From Solilutibacter tolerans (GTDB lineage: Bacteria > Pseudomonadota > Gammaproteobacteria > Xanthomonadales > Xanthomonadaceae), in the NCBI RefSeq assembly GCF_900155935.1, contig NZ_FTLW01000002.1:1-64000 (forward strand): 64,000 bases of DNA. Reading direction: 5' to 3'. Every line of letters starts with the position of its first letter. Positions within the stretch are counted from its first letter, which is position 1. The notes below the pieces were generated by a model that saw only the letters and a list, made by a program, of their open reading frames with translations, ran no database searches and had not been told where the DNA came from. The position numbers were made by a program, and so were the translations under genes. Below are positions 1 to 7,837 of the stretch, in pieces.

Positions 1-1
1 C

Positions 2-100
2 CAGTACAACTGGCACCGGCCGCACGCCAGCCTTGGCTACCAACCCCCGATCAGCCGCATCCAGCTTCCACTGAACAACGTCCTGGGTTTACACAACTAG
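2..100 (+). mobile_element. IS481-type transposase, 3' end only (cut by window edge)
   Basis: An open frame enters from the left edge and stops with TAG. Its 32 residues contain YNWHRPHASLGYQPPISRI followed by NNVLGLHN, which is the C-terminal end of the DDE/rve integrase-type transposases of the IS481/IS3 kind; the closing NNVL-x-LH suits IS481 best. The remaining transposase and left end lie outside the window, so whether the element is intact cannot be judged. I did not find a convincing terminal inverted repeat between the stop and the next gene. It marks the edge of an accessory region. Confidence 0.75.
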
Positions 101-208
101 GCGTCGATCGTGAACCCAAACCTTGGACATATCCGCCCAAGCCATCCGCCGGCAGCACAACACATATTCAAGAATATCGGATATCCAGAATCGGCATATA
201 GCTTTGCT

Positions 209-224
209 CTCGCCCCTAGGCGAG
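209..224. promoter_or_regulatory. inverted repeat just before the XRE regulator start
   Basis: Arms CTCGCC and GGCGAG flank a CCTA centre and end 5 bp before the ATG at 229. A second small palindrome, GGATATCC, lies at 179-186 between two AGAAT-containing repeats. Either could be an autoregulatory operator for the HTH protein, as is common for XRE repressors, but this is inferred from position only. Confidence 0.3.
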
Positions 225-228
225 CGCG

Positions 229-531
229 ATGCCAAAGACCCTATATCGACCCGAGAACACCCTTCTGCGCAATCAATTGCGTAGTGCAAGGCAGGCCGCT
301 GGCCTGACCCAGGTCGATCTGTCGGCCGCAATAGGCAAATCACAGACATTTGTCAGCGATGTAGAGCGCGGCGTGCGCCGTCTGGACACCATCGAGCTAT
401 GGGAAATATGTCGTGCCATGGGCGTCGATCTGACTGAGTTCATCGCAGAGTTCCAGGAGGCCGTGGAGTCTTCACGCACAGCGAAGGTGAAGAAGGCCAA
501 GCCATCTGGTAGCCCTCGAAAGCGCAACTGA
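229..531 (+). CDS. XRE-family helix-turn-helix transcriptional regulator
   Basis: A 100-residue protein with one lambda-repressor/Cro-like HTH (about residues 14-70): LRSARQAAGLTQVDLSAAIG, then the recognition-helix region SQTFVSDVERGVR. The C-terminal 25 residues are basic and probably disordered. There is no peptidase or oligomerisation domain, so it is a minimal DNA-binding protein rather than a LexA/PrtR-type repressor. The next gene is a PrtN-like activator in the same orientation, and a transposase remnant lies upstream. That context suggests a regulator left from a mobile or phage-derived element. The target is unknown; autoregulation through the palindromes upstream is possible. Confidence 0.85.
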   Translation: MPKTLYRPENTLLRNQLRSARQAAGLTQVDLSAAIGKSQTFVSDVERGVRRLDTIELWEICRAMGVDLTEFIAEFQEAVESSRTAKVKKAKPSGSPRKRN

Positions 532-548
532 TCCACCAAAGAGGCACC

Positions 549-570
549 ACAGCCCTTTGTGAAGGGCTGT
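549..570 (+). terminator. hairpin after the XRE gene, no T tract
   Basis: Perfect 9-bp arms ACAGCCCTT and AAGGGCTGT around a TGTG loop, 18 bp after the stop at 531. It is followed by ATAAGG rather than a run of T, so it may be a weak terminator or an mRNA-stabilising hairpin. Confidence 0.45.
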
Positions 571-602
571 ATAAGGCGAGGAATCAGGCCGATTTTCACG
601 CG

Positions 603-620
603 CATTCCCGAACATTCCCG
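603..620. promoter_or_regulatory. tandem CATTCCCG repeat upstream of the prtN-like gene
   Basis: CATTCCCG occurs at 603-610 and again at 613-620, a 10-bp period (one helical turn), about 55 bp before the start at 674. A possible -10 of the form TAGGCT follows at about 636. Phased direct repeats at this place are what an activator or repressor of the downstream gene would need; no experimental parallel is known to me. Confidence 0.35.
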
Positions 621-673
621 CGTGTTTCGCACGCTAGGCTGATCGCAGTTCCCCCGAGTCGTGATCAGGCTCC

Positions 674-931
674 ATGAAAACCCTCTTTCTCCTCCTCGCG
701 GAATATGGCTCCGGCCAGATACCACTGGATGCCTGCGCAAACTTGTTTGGGCTCGCCCCGGCAGAAGCAGCCAAGCGAGCAATCCGAAGATCTTTACCTG
801 TGCCGGCCTTCAGAGCTGGTAGCCAGAAATCTCCCTGGCTAGTCAACGCTGCGGATCTTGCCGCCTACCTCGACGCCGAGCGGGAAGCGGCGACGGAGGA
901 GTGGCGGCGAGTGCGCGGAAAACCTCGCTGA
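674..931 (+). CDS. PrtN-like pyocin activator family protein
   Basis: An 85-residue protein whose order of motifs, LFLLLAEYG, then IPLDACANLFGLAPAEA, then LPVPAFRAGSQKSPWLVNAADLA, matches the pyocin activator (PrtN) family as I know it. In Pseudomonas PrtN switches on pyocin genes when the PrtR repressor is cleaved. Homologues occur widely as small orphan DNA-binding proteins, often in prophages or genomic islands. Here no tail, lysis or bacteriocin gene follows within the window, so the target is not evident. The XRE gene upstream could be its control partner. The family call is firm; a role in bacteriocin control is not. Confidence 0.8.
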   Translation: MKTLFLLLAEYGSGQIPLDACANLFGLAPAEAAKRAIRRSLPVPAFRAGSQKSPWLVNAADLAAYLDAEREAATEEWRRVRGKPR

Positions 932-1147
932 TCACGCTATCGAATGCTGCAAATTTGCTACATGGAGCACCGAGCACGCCCCAAGCTACTGAATGGCCGA
1001 CGTTTTTAGCGGCTGGCTACCCAATCCATCATCGGGGCAACGGAGAGCGCCCAGCCGAACAACTCGGAATGGGCGTCAGGGGCAAGTGAGGAAGAAAGGT
1101 TCGAGGGCATTCTGCGCATTATCCCCCGTGTCGCCGCATCGCCCAAC
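932..1147. other. intergenic stretch without a supported gene
   Basis: Short open frames exist on both strands but none has a ribosome binding site, family resemblance or sustained codon bias. A GGTTCGAG string near 1097 looks like a tRNA T-loop but no cloverleaf can be folded around it. I see nothing functional apart from the terminator that follows. Confidence 0.5.
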
Positions 1148-1173
1148 GAAAACGCCCGGCCAGAGCCGGGCGT
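1148..1173 (-). terminator. rho-independent terminator of the exported Gly/Lys-rich protein gene
   Basis: Arms ACGCCCGGC (1152-1160) and GCCGGGCGT (1165-1173) around a 4-base loop. On the minus strand the hairpin runs into TTTTCGTT, as expected for a terminator, and it lies about 30 bp beyond the stop at 1202. Confidence 0.7.
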
Positions 1174-1201
1174 CGATGCAACGGGATGTGGATGGACTGG
1201 C

Positions 1202-1888
1202 TCAACCGCGGCCCTTGCCGTTCCCGTTACCCTTGGGTTTTCCACCGCCGTTGTCCTTGGCCTTGCCACTGCCTTGGCCATTGTTGCCCTTGGCCTTTCC
1301 ACCACCTGCTTGAGCCGGCTTGCCTTTGCTTCCCGATGCATGCGGCTTAGCCGACTTGGCCTTGGCTTGGCCACCGTTGTTCATCGCTTTGCCCTTGCCA
1401 CGATTCGGGTAGGCACGCTCAAGTTCAGCATCCAACACGATCGGGCGGCCCCAGCGGTCATAGCTCGGCACAAAGCCGCGCTTGAGCTGGTGGAACTCGG
1501 CCGAGCCCGGCTTGATACCCATGCGCTGGGCGACTGCGCCCCACCCTTGGCCATGGTTGCGATCCCAGTCATCAACCACATTGCGGCACGGAATGCCGAG
1601 GATGTGCGCGATCGAACAAGCGTAATAAACATCGCCCGGCGCCCAATTGCGACGGACCAGGAGATCGGTCACCAAGTCTCGCGGCGCACCGTAATAGCGC
1701 ACCATTTCATTGACGAACGGATCGCGATAGCGGGTGCCGTAGCGATTGATGTCGCCTAAACGCTGATCGACCCAGACATCACCACTGCGCGGATTCCAGC
1801 TGATGGCATAGTCCTGCGCAGCCAACGGGGCACTTATGGCACCAATGGCCAGCGCAAGCGCCAGAGCCTTCAAGTTCGTGTGCTTCAT
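1202..1888 (-). CDS. exported protein with low-complexity Gly/Lys/Asn tail, function unknown
   Basis: The start is set at 1888 (MKHTNLKALA) because GGGAGGA lies 7 bp upstream; an ATG 15 bases further up lacks this. It has a Sec signal peptide (about residues 1-24, ending APLAAQ), then a folded-looking region of about 120 residues rich in aromatic residues (VWVDQRLGDINRYG, MVRYYGAPRDLV, WGAVAQRMGIKPGS). The last 60 residues or so are a repetitive tail of Gly, Lys, Asn and Ala ending in GKGRG. Two cysteines (YYACS, GIPCR) may pair in the periplasm. The tail could bind nucleic acid or other polyanions, but that is only a guess. I do not recognise the family. It is the first of four consecutive minus-strand exported proteins. 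Confidence 0.7.
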   Translation of the reverse strand: MKHTNLKALALALAIGAISAPLAAQDYAISWNPRSGDVWVDQRLGDINRYGTRYRDPFVNEMVRYYGAPRDLVTDLLVRRNWAPGDVYYACSIAHILGIPCRNVVDDWDRNHGQGWGAVAQRMGIKPGSAEFHQLKRGFVPSYDRWGRPIVLDAELERAYPNRGKGKAMNNGGQAKAKSAKPHASGSKGKPAQAGGGKAKGNNGQGSGKAKDNGGGKPKGNGNGKGRG

Positions 1889-2031
1889 GATGATTCCTCC
1901 CATGTAGGCCTTGCACGTTGACGATCAAGCAGTGAACTGGCCATGAAAAATTTCGCTCCGCCGTGGTATCCAACCAGGCGATTCATCCGTGCGGCAGGAA
2001 TATGAGCGCAACGCGATGAAGCAATGCGGAA

Positions 2032-2499
2032 TCAGCGCTCGCTGAGCACGAAATTGCCGATCGACACACCGATATCCCAACCAGAGCCTGTGCCGGTCAG
2101 TGCTAGCGAGACCGATCCCTTGGTCACGACCTGCGCCTTGCTGGACTTGCCTGCGCCGGCATGGGCCTCGGCTGCGGCATAACCACCCAGCACTTCGCGG
2201 ATGTTGTAAATGCCGGAAAATTCGCCTCGCCCGTTATCGATGCTCGACTTGCCGAACGTGATACCACCGCCGCGCGAGGTGATGCGCACCGGTAGCCGCT
2301 CGCCGTTGGAGCATGTGACCGTGCCTTCGCCTTCGGCGGTTTTATAGAACACTGACCAGCCCTGCATGTTGAAACGCAGTTTGCAGTCCAATGGCCCATC
2401 AGCACGCGCAATGGTTGGGGACAGGCTGCCGACAAGCAGCACCAGGCCCAATACCCAGGGCATCAATGACGGGAGCGAGGCGGGGGAAGACGGAGGCAT
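2032..2499 (-). CDS. exported protein, function unknown
   Basis: The open frame extends to 2622, but the segment upstream of 2499 overlaps a hairpin repeat and reads poorly. The start MPPSSPASLPS at 2499 puts a signal peptide in the right place (MPWVLGLVLLVGSLSPTIARA, then DGPLDC). An internal Met at 2463 is another option; neither has a good ribosome site. The mature part, about 120 residues, starts with a cysteine-containing strand (DCKLRFNMQGWSVF) and has a second cysteine at VTCSNGE. It is rich in Gly, Ser and Val (SRGGGITFGKSSIDNGRGEFSG), which suggests a beta-structured periplasmic protein. I recognise no known domain. Confidence 0.6.
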   Translation of the reverse strand: MPPSSPASLPSLMPWVLGLVLLVGSLSPTIARADGPLDCKLRFNMQGWSVFYKTAEGEGTVTCSNGERLPVRITSRGGGITFGKSSIDNGRGEFSGIYNIREVLGGYAAAEAHAGAGKSSKAQVVTKGSVSLALTGTGSGWDIGVSIGNFVLSER

Positions 2500-2580
2500 C
2501 TGACCAATACTGCCAAAAAGAGGGGACCAATGTGAGTGGAGCCGGGCGTGACACACGTAAACCGAAGGGCATGCTGCAAA

Positions 2581-2610
2581 CAGGGACAGCGCCCGAAGGC
2601 ACTGTCCCTG
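2581..2610. repeat. long hairpin containing GGGACA/TGTCCC motif
   Basis: CAGGGACAG (2581-2589) pairs with CTGTCCCTG (2602-2610); inside, GCC and GGC pair again around a CGAA loop with one mismatch. It lies between two minus-strand genes. The arm shares TGTCCCTG with the repeats at 21272 and 25259-25350, so it may belong to the same REP-like family. Confidence 0.55.
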
Positions 2611-2649
2611 CATGGTGTTCACTCACCTGTTGATAGGCTCTAGGCGAGA

Positions 2650-3099
2650 TCAATCGTCGTAACGATCACGCCAGCGACGATCATCTCGGTAGTAGCCGTA
2701 ACGATCATCACGGCGGTAGTCGCGGTAACCATCACGATCGTAGCGCGGGTCGTAATACGTAGCTTTGCACTTGCCCTTCTTGTTGCACTTCACGTTGTTT
2801 CGGCTACCCGGCCCATTGCGGTAGTAGCCGTAGGCGTTGCCATAGGGCGGGCCTGAACGATGCACTGTGCGGTAGTAAACCGGGCGACCATAACGGTCGC
2901 GCTGCACGATCAAACGATCATTCTGGCCATAATTGCCGTAGCGGTAGTAAGGCTGGCCTCCGCGCAGGATGACGTCGGCTACATCCACCAGCACACGAGA
3001 AATATCTTGTGCATGTGCCTGCTGCGGCACGGCCAAGGCGCCCATTCCGAGACCGGCGGCCAAGACGGCCGGGGCCATCCAACGAGTCAAGGTCTTCAT
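2650..3099 (-). CDS. exported Tyr/Arg/Asp-rich protein, function unknown
   Basis: The start at 3099 (MKTLTRWMAPAVL) is fixed by AGGAGG six bases upstream. A signal peptide ends at QQAHA-QD. The mature part, about 125 residues, is dominated by Tyr, Arg, Gly and Asp, with repeats such as YRYGNYGQ, DRYGRPVYYRT, YRDYRRDDRYGYY and a short cysteine pair in NVKCNKKGKCKATYYD. The C-terminus is almost entirely charged or aromatic and is probably disordered. Similar Tyr/Arg-rich secreted proteins are common in Xanthomonadales without known function. It lies in a run of four exported-protein genes on the minus strand. Confidence 0.7.
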   Translation of the reverse strand: MKTLTRWMAPAVLAAGLGMGALAVPQQAHAQDISRVLVDVADVILRGGQPYYRYGNYGQNDRLIVQRDRYGRPVYYRTVHRSGPPYGNAYGYYRNGPGSRNNVKCNKKGKCKATYYDPRYDRDGYRDYRRDDRYGYYRDDRRWRDRYDD

Positions 3100-3222
3100 C
3101 TTGAGCCTCCTGTAGGGAGCCACCCAATGTGGCCACGCATCCACCTTCGCACCGAGCGGGTGAACGGGCTTTTAACCCCTCCTTACATTCGTTCAAGTAT
3201 TCAGCTTTCCATGGGGAAGCAT

Positions 3223-3681
3223 TCAGCGACAAGCCTCACTGACCGCATCATCTAGCTGGATCATGCGGTCATAGGTCATCCGCATCCATTCCTTGTCGCG
3301 GATGCGATCACGCCGTTCGCGTGCACGCTCACAGCGTACGGCCATGCTTGAATCGCTGCTGCTGCGTCCACCACTGCCGCGAAGCGCGAGCGGGCGTAGT
3401 CGCGATGCCGTTTCGCGCCGACTCGCCTGCTGCCATTGACTGATATCGTCCTGCCTTTGCTTCAAGGCGAGATCATGCCGTGGGTCTGCCGTGACCACAC
3501 GTTGCCAGACTTCATGGCTACCCGCCGGACATGCATCACTGACATAGACAGGCTGGCCGCTGGGCAATTTGCACTTGCGCAACTCTGCCGCCGCGACATC
3601 GCCCATCACGCCCCATGCCGCGAGCAAGATGACGCAGGCGGACATCATGCCTCTCGTTACCCCGCGCCACTGTTCTTGCAT
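3223..3681 (-). CDS. exported DUF4124-like protein, function unknown
   Basis: A 152-residue protein with a signal peptide (hydrophobic SACVILLAAWGVMGDVAAA) followed by RKCKLPSGQPVYVSDACPAGSHEVW. That two-cysteine hairpin resembles the DUF4124 domain common in Xanthomonadaceae periplasmic proteins. After it comes a basic, glutamine-rich helical stretch with likely coiled-coil character (RQDDISQWQQASRRETASRL) and a second helical part ending in MIQLDDAVSEACR. DUF4124 often sits at the N-terminus of envelope proteins; the transglycosylase at 5777 in this window carries a similar segment. The exact role is unknown. The start is taken as the first Met; M12 is possible. Confidence 0.65.
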   Translation of the reverse strand: MQEQWRGVTRGMMSACVILLAAWGVMGDVAAAELRKCKLPSGQPVYVSDACPAGSHEVWQRVVTADPRHDLALKQRQDDISQWQQASRRETASRLRPLALRGSGGRSSSDSSMAVRCERARERRDRIRDKEWMRMTYDRMIQLDDAVSEACR

Positions 3682-3761
3682 CGCCGCACTCCTACGCTTA
3701 GCACGGGATTAGCGTCACGCGCGGGGCCAAAGCTGCGCTATCAGGGTTTTCCCAAACGCAA

Positions 3762-4484
3762 TTAGGTGGATGCCGCTAACTGGCTGATTGCGTGCACCAA
3801 ATCGGGCAGTTCCAATGCGGCATGCACCACGCGCAGACGCGGATGCGCACAATCGACATCGGCTTCAGCTTCGTGTGCCCAGGTGACGTGATACGGCATG
3901 TGGATGCCCCAGGCCCCTAGCTCCAAAAGCGGCGCGATATCCGAGCGAAGCGAGTTGCCGATCATCACGAATTCACTCGGCGCGACGCCGAATTCTTTCA
4001 GCAAGCGCGCATAGGTCGGCGCGTCTTTCTCACTCACGATCTCGATGCGCTGGAACCAGCGCGACAAGCCGGACTCGCGCACCTTGGCTTCCTGATGGAA
4101 CAAATCGCCCTTGGTGATCAAGACGATGTCATGGCGCGAAGCCACCGCTTCCACCGCATCCGCAACGCCCGGCAACAGCTCCACCGGATGACGCAGCAAG
4201 TCCTTCGCCATCGAAACGATGCGATGAATATCGGAAGCAGGAATGCGACCCTCAGTGATGTCGATGGCCGCTTCCACCATCGACAAGGTCATGCCTTTGA
4301 CGCCGTAACCAAACAAGGCGAGGTTGCGCTTTTCCACCGCGTACAGCCGCGCACCGACATCATCCAGATCGACGTGCTCACCGACGATGCGACGGAATTC
4401 GGCCTCGGCTTCGCGGTAATAGTCTTCGCTCTTCCAGAGGGTGTCGTCGGCATCGAAGCCGACCATGCGGATCGTCTGATTCAT
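3762..4484 (-). CDS. HAD-family hydrolase
   Basis: A 240-residue cytoplasmic phosphatase-like protein of the haloacid dehalogenase superfamily. Motif I is GFDADDTLW (nucleophile Asp at the first position of the DADD group), motif II is VLITKGD, and motif IV is FVMIGNSLRSDIAP, where the usual GD(S) is replaced by GNS. A helical cap domain of about 90 residues sits between motifs I and II (type C1). The substrate cannot be told from sequence. It is divergent from the sugar dehydrogenase gene at 4581 and downstream of nothing obviously related. A second, different HAD protein lies at 35427. Confidence 0.85.
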   Translation of the reverse strand: MNQTIRMVGFDADDTLWKSEDYYREAEAEFRRIVGEHVDLDDVGARLYAVEKRNLALFGYGVKGMTLSMVEAAIDITEGRIPASDIHRIVSMAKDLLRHPVELLPGVADAVEAVASRHDIVLITKGDLFHQEAKVRESGLSRWFQRIEIVSEKDAPTYARLLKEFGVAPSEFVMIGNSLRSDIAPLLELGAWGIHMPYHVTWAHEAEADVDCAHPRLRVVHAALELPDLVHAISQLAAST

Positions 4485-4580
4485 GCGCGCATTTTATCAG
4501 TCGCATTCAGGCGGCGATGACGACGAATTATTAATGGCTGTGACAGGATGATGCTCTTATCGACCCGATGCGGAGCCCGT

Positions 4581-5756
4581 ATGCGCACCTCTTGCCAGAT
4601 GCTTGGCCTACTCACCTTCTCGCTCGCTTTGGCAGCGTGCCAAAACGGCGGCCCCGCCAATGTCGCGACACCTGCTGCCAGCAAGGCATCAAGCACAGCA
4701 TCGACGGATGCCGTCGATACCCAACCTTTCCAGGCGACTGAGTTCGCTCGCTTCAACGAACCCTGGGCGATGAGTTTTCTGCCCGGTGGGGCGCTGCTGG
4801 TCAGTGAAAGGGGCGGCAAGTTGTTTATGTTCGATCCCACCAATAAGCAAAGTCGGATCATCTCGGGTATCCCGAAAGTCGCTTATGGCGGCCAAGGCGG
4901 CTTGGGCGATGTCGTGCCCCATCCCAATTTCGAGCAGAACCGCTTGATCTATTTCAGTTACGCCGAAGCTGGCGATGACAACACCCGCGGCGCGGTAGTG
5001 GCGCGCGCCAGCCTGACAAGCTTCAAGGCCGGCGGCGGCTCGCTATCCACGCCCGAAGTCATCTGGCGCCAAGTGCCGAAGGTTGAGGGCGGTGGCCACT
5101 ACAGCCATCGCATCGCGTTCTCACCGGATGGAAAGCTCTTCATCAGCTCGGGCGAGCGACAGAAGTTCGACCCCGCGCAGGACATGAAAAGCAACATGGG
5201 CAAGATCATCCGCCTCAACGACGATGGCAGCGTGCCGGCGGACAATCCATTTGCCTCGCAAGGTGGGGTGGCTGCGCAAGTGTGGTCGCTGGGTCATCGC
5301 AATGTGCTGGGACTGGCATTCGATGGGCAAGGCCGCTTGTGGGACAACGAGATGGGCCCGAAGGGTGGCGATGAAATCAACCTGATCGTGAAGGGCGACA
5401 ACTACGGCTACCCAATCGTCAGCAATGGCGATCATTACGATGGCCGCCCCATCCCAGATCACGACACCGCGCCGCAATACCACGCACCCGCCACCAGCTG
5501 GACACCGGTCATCTCGCCCTCAAGCCTGCTGTTCTACAGCGGCACGCAATTCCCTGCCTGGCAGGGGCGCGCACTGATCGGCGGCTTGTCGTCGAAGGCA
5601 CTCGTCGTCGTACAAATCGATGGCGACAGCGCTCGCGAGGAAACGCGCTACAACATGGGCGAGCGCATTCGTGAAGTGGAGCAAGGCCCCGATGGCACGC
5701 TCTGGTTGCTGGAAGATGGTGACAACGGGCGCTTGCTAAAACTCACGCCGCGCTAA
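4581..5756 (+). CDS. PQQ-dependent aldose sugar dehydrogenase-like lipoprotein
   Basis: The start at 4581 ([20 protein letters not shown]) gives a lipoprotein signal with lipobox LAAC and has GGAG five bases upstream; an in-frame ATG at 4548 is the alternative. The body matches soluble aldose sugar dehydrogenase (YliI/Asd, GSDH fold): [98 protein letters not shown]. These repeats form a six-bladed propeller that binds PQQ and calcium. The enzyme would oxidise aldoses in the periplasm, passing electrons to the respiratory chain. The N-terminal 40 residues after the cysteine are an Ala/Thr linker. No PQQ synthesis genes are in the window. Confidence 0.9.
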   Translation: MRTSCQMLGLLTFSLALAACQNGGPANVATPAASKASSTASTDAVDTQPFQATEFARFNEPWAMSFLPGGALLVSERGGKLFMFDPTNKQSRIISGIPKVAYGGQGGLGDVVPHPNFEQNRLIYFSYAEAGDDNTRGAVVARASLTSFKAGGGSLSTPEVIWRQVPKVEGGGHYSHRIAFSPDGKLFISSGERQKFDPAQDMKSNMGKIIRLNDDGSVPADNPFASQGGVAAQVWSLGHRNVLGLAFDGQGRLWDNEMGPKGGDEINLIVKGDNYGYPIVSNGDHYDGRPIPDHDTAPQYHAPATSWTPVISPSSLLFYSGTQFPAWQGRALIGGLSSKALVVVQIDGDSAREETRYNMGERIREVEQGPDGTLWLLEDGDNGRLLKLTPR

Positions 5757-5776
5757 GCCCAGGCTGCATCACCCAT

Positions 5777-6577
5777 TCATTGCGCCGCACGTAGCGGCGG
5801 ATTGAGCGGCGGCAGTTTGAGTGCCTGGCGATACAGGATGTGCAAGGCCTCGACCTTTTGCACGTATTCCAGGGTTTCCTTGTACGGCGGAACACCGCCG
5901 TACTTGGCCACGGCGCCGATGCCCGCGTTATAAGCCGCTGCCGCACGAGTGAAGTCACCCTTGTAGCGCCGTAACAACGAGGACAAATGCTTGGCACCGC
6001 CACGAATCGATTGATCGTGCGCGTAGCCATCGGTGACGCCGAGTTCGCGGGCGGTTTCAGGCATCAACTGCATCACGCCCATCGCGCCCTTGGCTGAGGT
6101 GGCCTTGTCGTTGAAACCGCTCTCGGCATGCGCGATGGCGCGCACGAACGCGTCATCCACCTTGTTCGCTTTCGCAGCGGCGCGAAACTCGCGATCAAAA
6201 GGTTTCAGCTGCGCCTTGCCCACCTTGCCCAGACCCGCATGCGCGGGTGAACCGGGCGGCGTCTGCACCGTGAATTTCAGCACGGGCGTGGCGCCAGGCA
6301 ACTTGCGCGTACCGTAGACCAGCTTGCCGTCCTGCATGCGTTCGTACAATGTGCCTTGCACGACGCCCAGCTCGCCCCAGAGATTCGGCACCTTGCCCGC
6401 GGTGTCCTCGATCTCTTTCTTGCTGCACTTCGAGCCGGGCTCCGGCGCGGTGGACAGGCTCACCGTGTTGTCGCGCAGGCAGCGGTAGACGGTACGCTTC
6501 TGCGCCAACGCATCGGGCGCGATGGCGAAGAGGCTGCACAGCAGCAGGCTGGTAACGAGGGCGGGTCGATGTCGCAT
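5777..6577 (-). CDS. lytic transglycosylase (SLT) with N-terminal DUF4124-like domain
   Basis: The chosen start at 6577 (MRHRPALVTSLLLCS) begins a signal peptide ending DALAQ; in-frame Mets at 6586 and 6628 are possible and none has a clear ribosome site. Residues of about 25-60 (RTVYRCLRDNTVSLSTAPEPGSKC) resemble DUF4124. The C-terminal 140 residues are a Slt-type domain: IAHAESGFNDKATSAKGAMGVMQLMPETA, with the catalytic Glu in AESGFN, then GGAKHLSSLLRRYKGD and AAYNAGIGAVAKYGG. It would cleave peptidoglycan to 1,6-anhydro-muropeptides in the periplasm. It is convergent with the sugar dehydrogenase gene (20-bp gap). Confidence 0.9.
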   Translation of the reverse strand: MRHRPALVTSLLLCSLFAIAPDALAQKRTVYRCLRDNTVSLSTAPEPGSKCSKKEIEDTAGKVPNLWGELGVVQGTLYERMQDGKLVYGTRKLPGATPVLKFTVQTPPGSPAHAGLGKVGKAQLKPFDREFRAAAKANKVDDAFVRAIAHAESGFNDKATSAKGAMGVMQLMPETARELGVTDGYAHDQSIRGGAKHLSSLLRRYKGDFTRAAAAYNAGIGAVAKYGGVPPYKETLEYVQKVEALHILYRQALKLPPLNPPLRAAQ

Positions 6578-6617
6578 CGCGCACATTCTAGGCAGGAGAC
6601 CTGAATGATCGGTTCGA

Positions 6618-7829
6618 TCAGGCCTCACGCTTGAACAACCCGGGCATGCGCCGCAGCTTGGGCGAGACCATGGGAATCGTCAGCATAGTGCTGGCCACCG
6701 CCATCAACAGCAGTGCGGTGAAAGTTTCGCTGGTGATGATGTGTTTGTCCAATAGCACGTTGGCGAAGATGATCATGATCAGCGCCTTGGTCTGCAGCAG
6801 CCAGCCGATGATGCTGGCCTCGCCCTTGGGCCAACGCAGCACGCGCCCGGCCAAGTGCAGGCCCGCCAATTTGCCCGACACCGAGGCCAGCAGGAGTATG
6901 CCCGCCGCGACAAACACCACTGCACCGCCCATCGCCCAATTGGTACGCAAACCGGTGGAGAGGAAGAACACCGGCATCACCACCAACAACACGTGATGGC
7001 GCAGCAAGTCCATCTTCTCCTCATCGAACCAATCGCTATCCATCACCACGCCCGCCAAGAACGCACCGACCATGAAATGCAGGCCGGCCCAATCCGCGCC
7101 AAAGGCCACGATGCAAAGCCAGATCAAGGCAACGTACCAACGGTCTCGTTCGGGAATGGCACGCATCAGTTTCCGGAACAGTACGCAAGCAATGGCGTAG
7201 CCCGCAAGGAAAGCTCCCTGCCGACCAATACGCTCCCAATCCATCAAGACAATCGCGAGTACCCCCCAGATCGCGATGTCGTCGAGGCTGGCGTAGCGCA
7301 GGATGCGCTGGCCCAACTGCGTACGCAGGATCTCGAGCTTCTCCATCAACAGGATAAGGATGGGAAGCGCTGTCACTGCACATGACATGCCGACACCCGC
7401 GACGAATTGCCACGCTTCGCCCGATGCACCGATCCAGCCTGAAAACTGCAACAAACCCACGGCAGCGAGCGCACCGAATAACAATGGCATCCCCAACGCG
7501 AGCCCGGCGGTGATACCGGATTCGCGGCGGTTCGCCCAGGCTTTTTTGAGATCCAGCTCGATGCCGGCGATGCACACAAAAATCATCACCGCCCACCAGG
7601 CGATGCCATTGAGTGACTGCACCACGTCCTTGGTGAAGATGAACTGGTAGTACTCGGGAAACCACTTGCCCAATACACCGGGCCCCAGCACGATGCCGGT
7701 GATGATCTGCACCACCACCAACGGCGCCCAGTAGTCGGTGCGACCCAGGCGCCAGACCAGATACGGCAACGCCATGATGATGGTCATGGCGATGAGGAAA
7801 AGCTCGGTGGTAGTGATCGCGTGGGGCAT
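6618..7829 (-). CDS. cation:proton antiporter (CPA2/KefB-like membrane domain)
   Basis: The frame is open further upstream, but MPHAITTTELFLIAMTII at 7829 is the natural start, 8 bp after the end of the upstream short-chain dehydrogenase. About 12 hydrophobic segments are visible, with the CPA2 hallmarks GIVLGPGVLG near the N-terminus, IFVCIAGIELDLK (the usual F-x-x-G-x-E/D), SLDDIAIWGVLAIVL (the ion-binding DD-type motif) and FMVGAFLAGVVMD. It would exchange Na+ or K+ for protons across the inner membrane. There is no C-terminal TrkA-N or USP domain, so it is a bare transporter of about 403 residues. The ion specificity is unknown. Confidence 0.9.
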   Translation of the reverse strand: MPHAITTTELFLIAMTIIMALPYLVWRLGRTDYWAPLVVVQIITGIVLGPGVLGKWFPEYYQFIFTKDVVQSLNGIAWWAVMIFVCIAGIELDLKKAWANRRESGITAGLALGMPLLFGALAAVGLLQFSGWIGASGEAWQFVAGVGMSCAVTALPILILLMEKLEILRTQLGQRILRYASLDDIAIWGVLAIVLMDWERIGRQGAFLAGYAIACVLFRKLMRAIPERDRWYVALIWLCIVAFGADWAGLHFMVGAFLAGVVMDSDWFDEEKMDLLRHHVLLVVMPVFFLSTGLRTNWAMGGAVVFVAAGILLLASVSGKLAGLHLAGRVLRWPKGEASIIGWLLQTKALIMIIFANVLLDKHIITSETFTALLLMAVASTMLTIPMVSPKLRRMPGLFKREA

Positions 7830-7837
7830 GGCTGAAC

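Noticed and set aside
1097-1110. GGTTCGAG string resembling a tRNA T-loop
   Set aside because: No acceptor, D- or anticodon stem can be folded around it.
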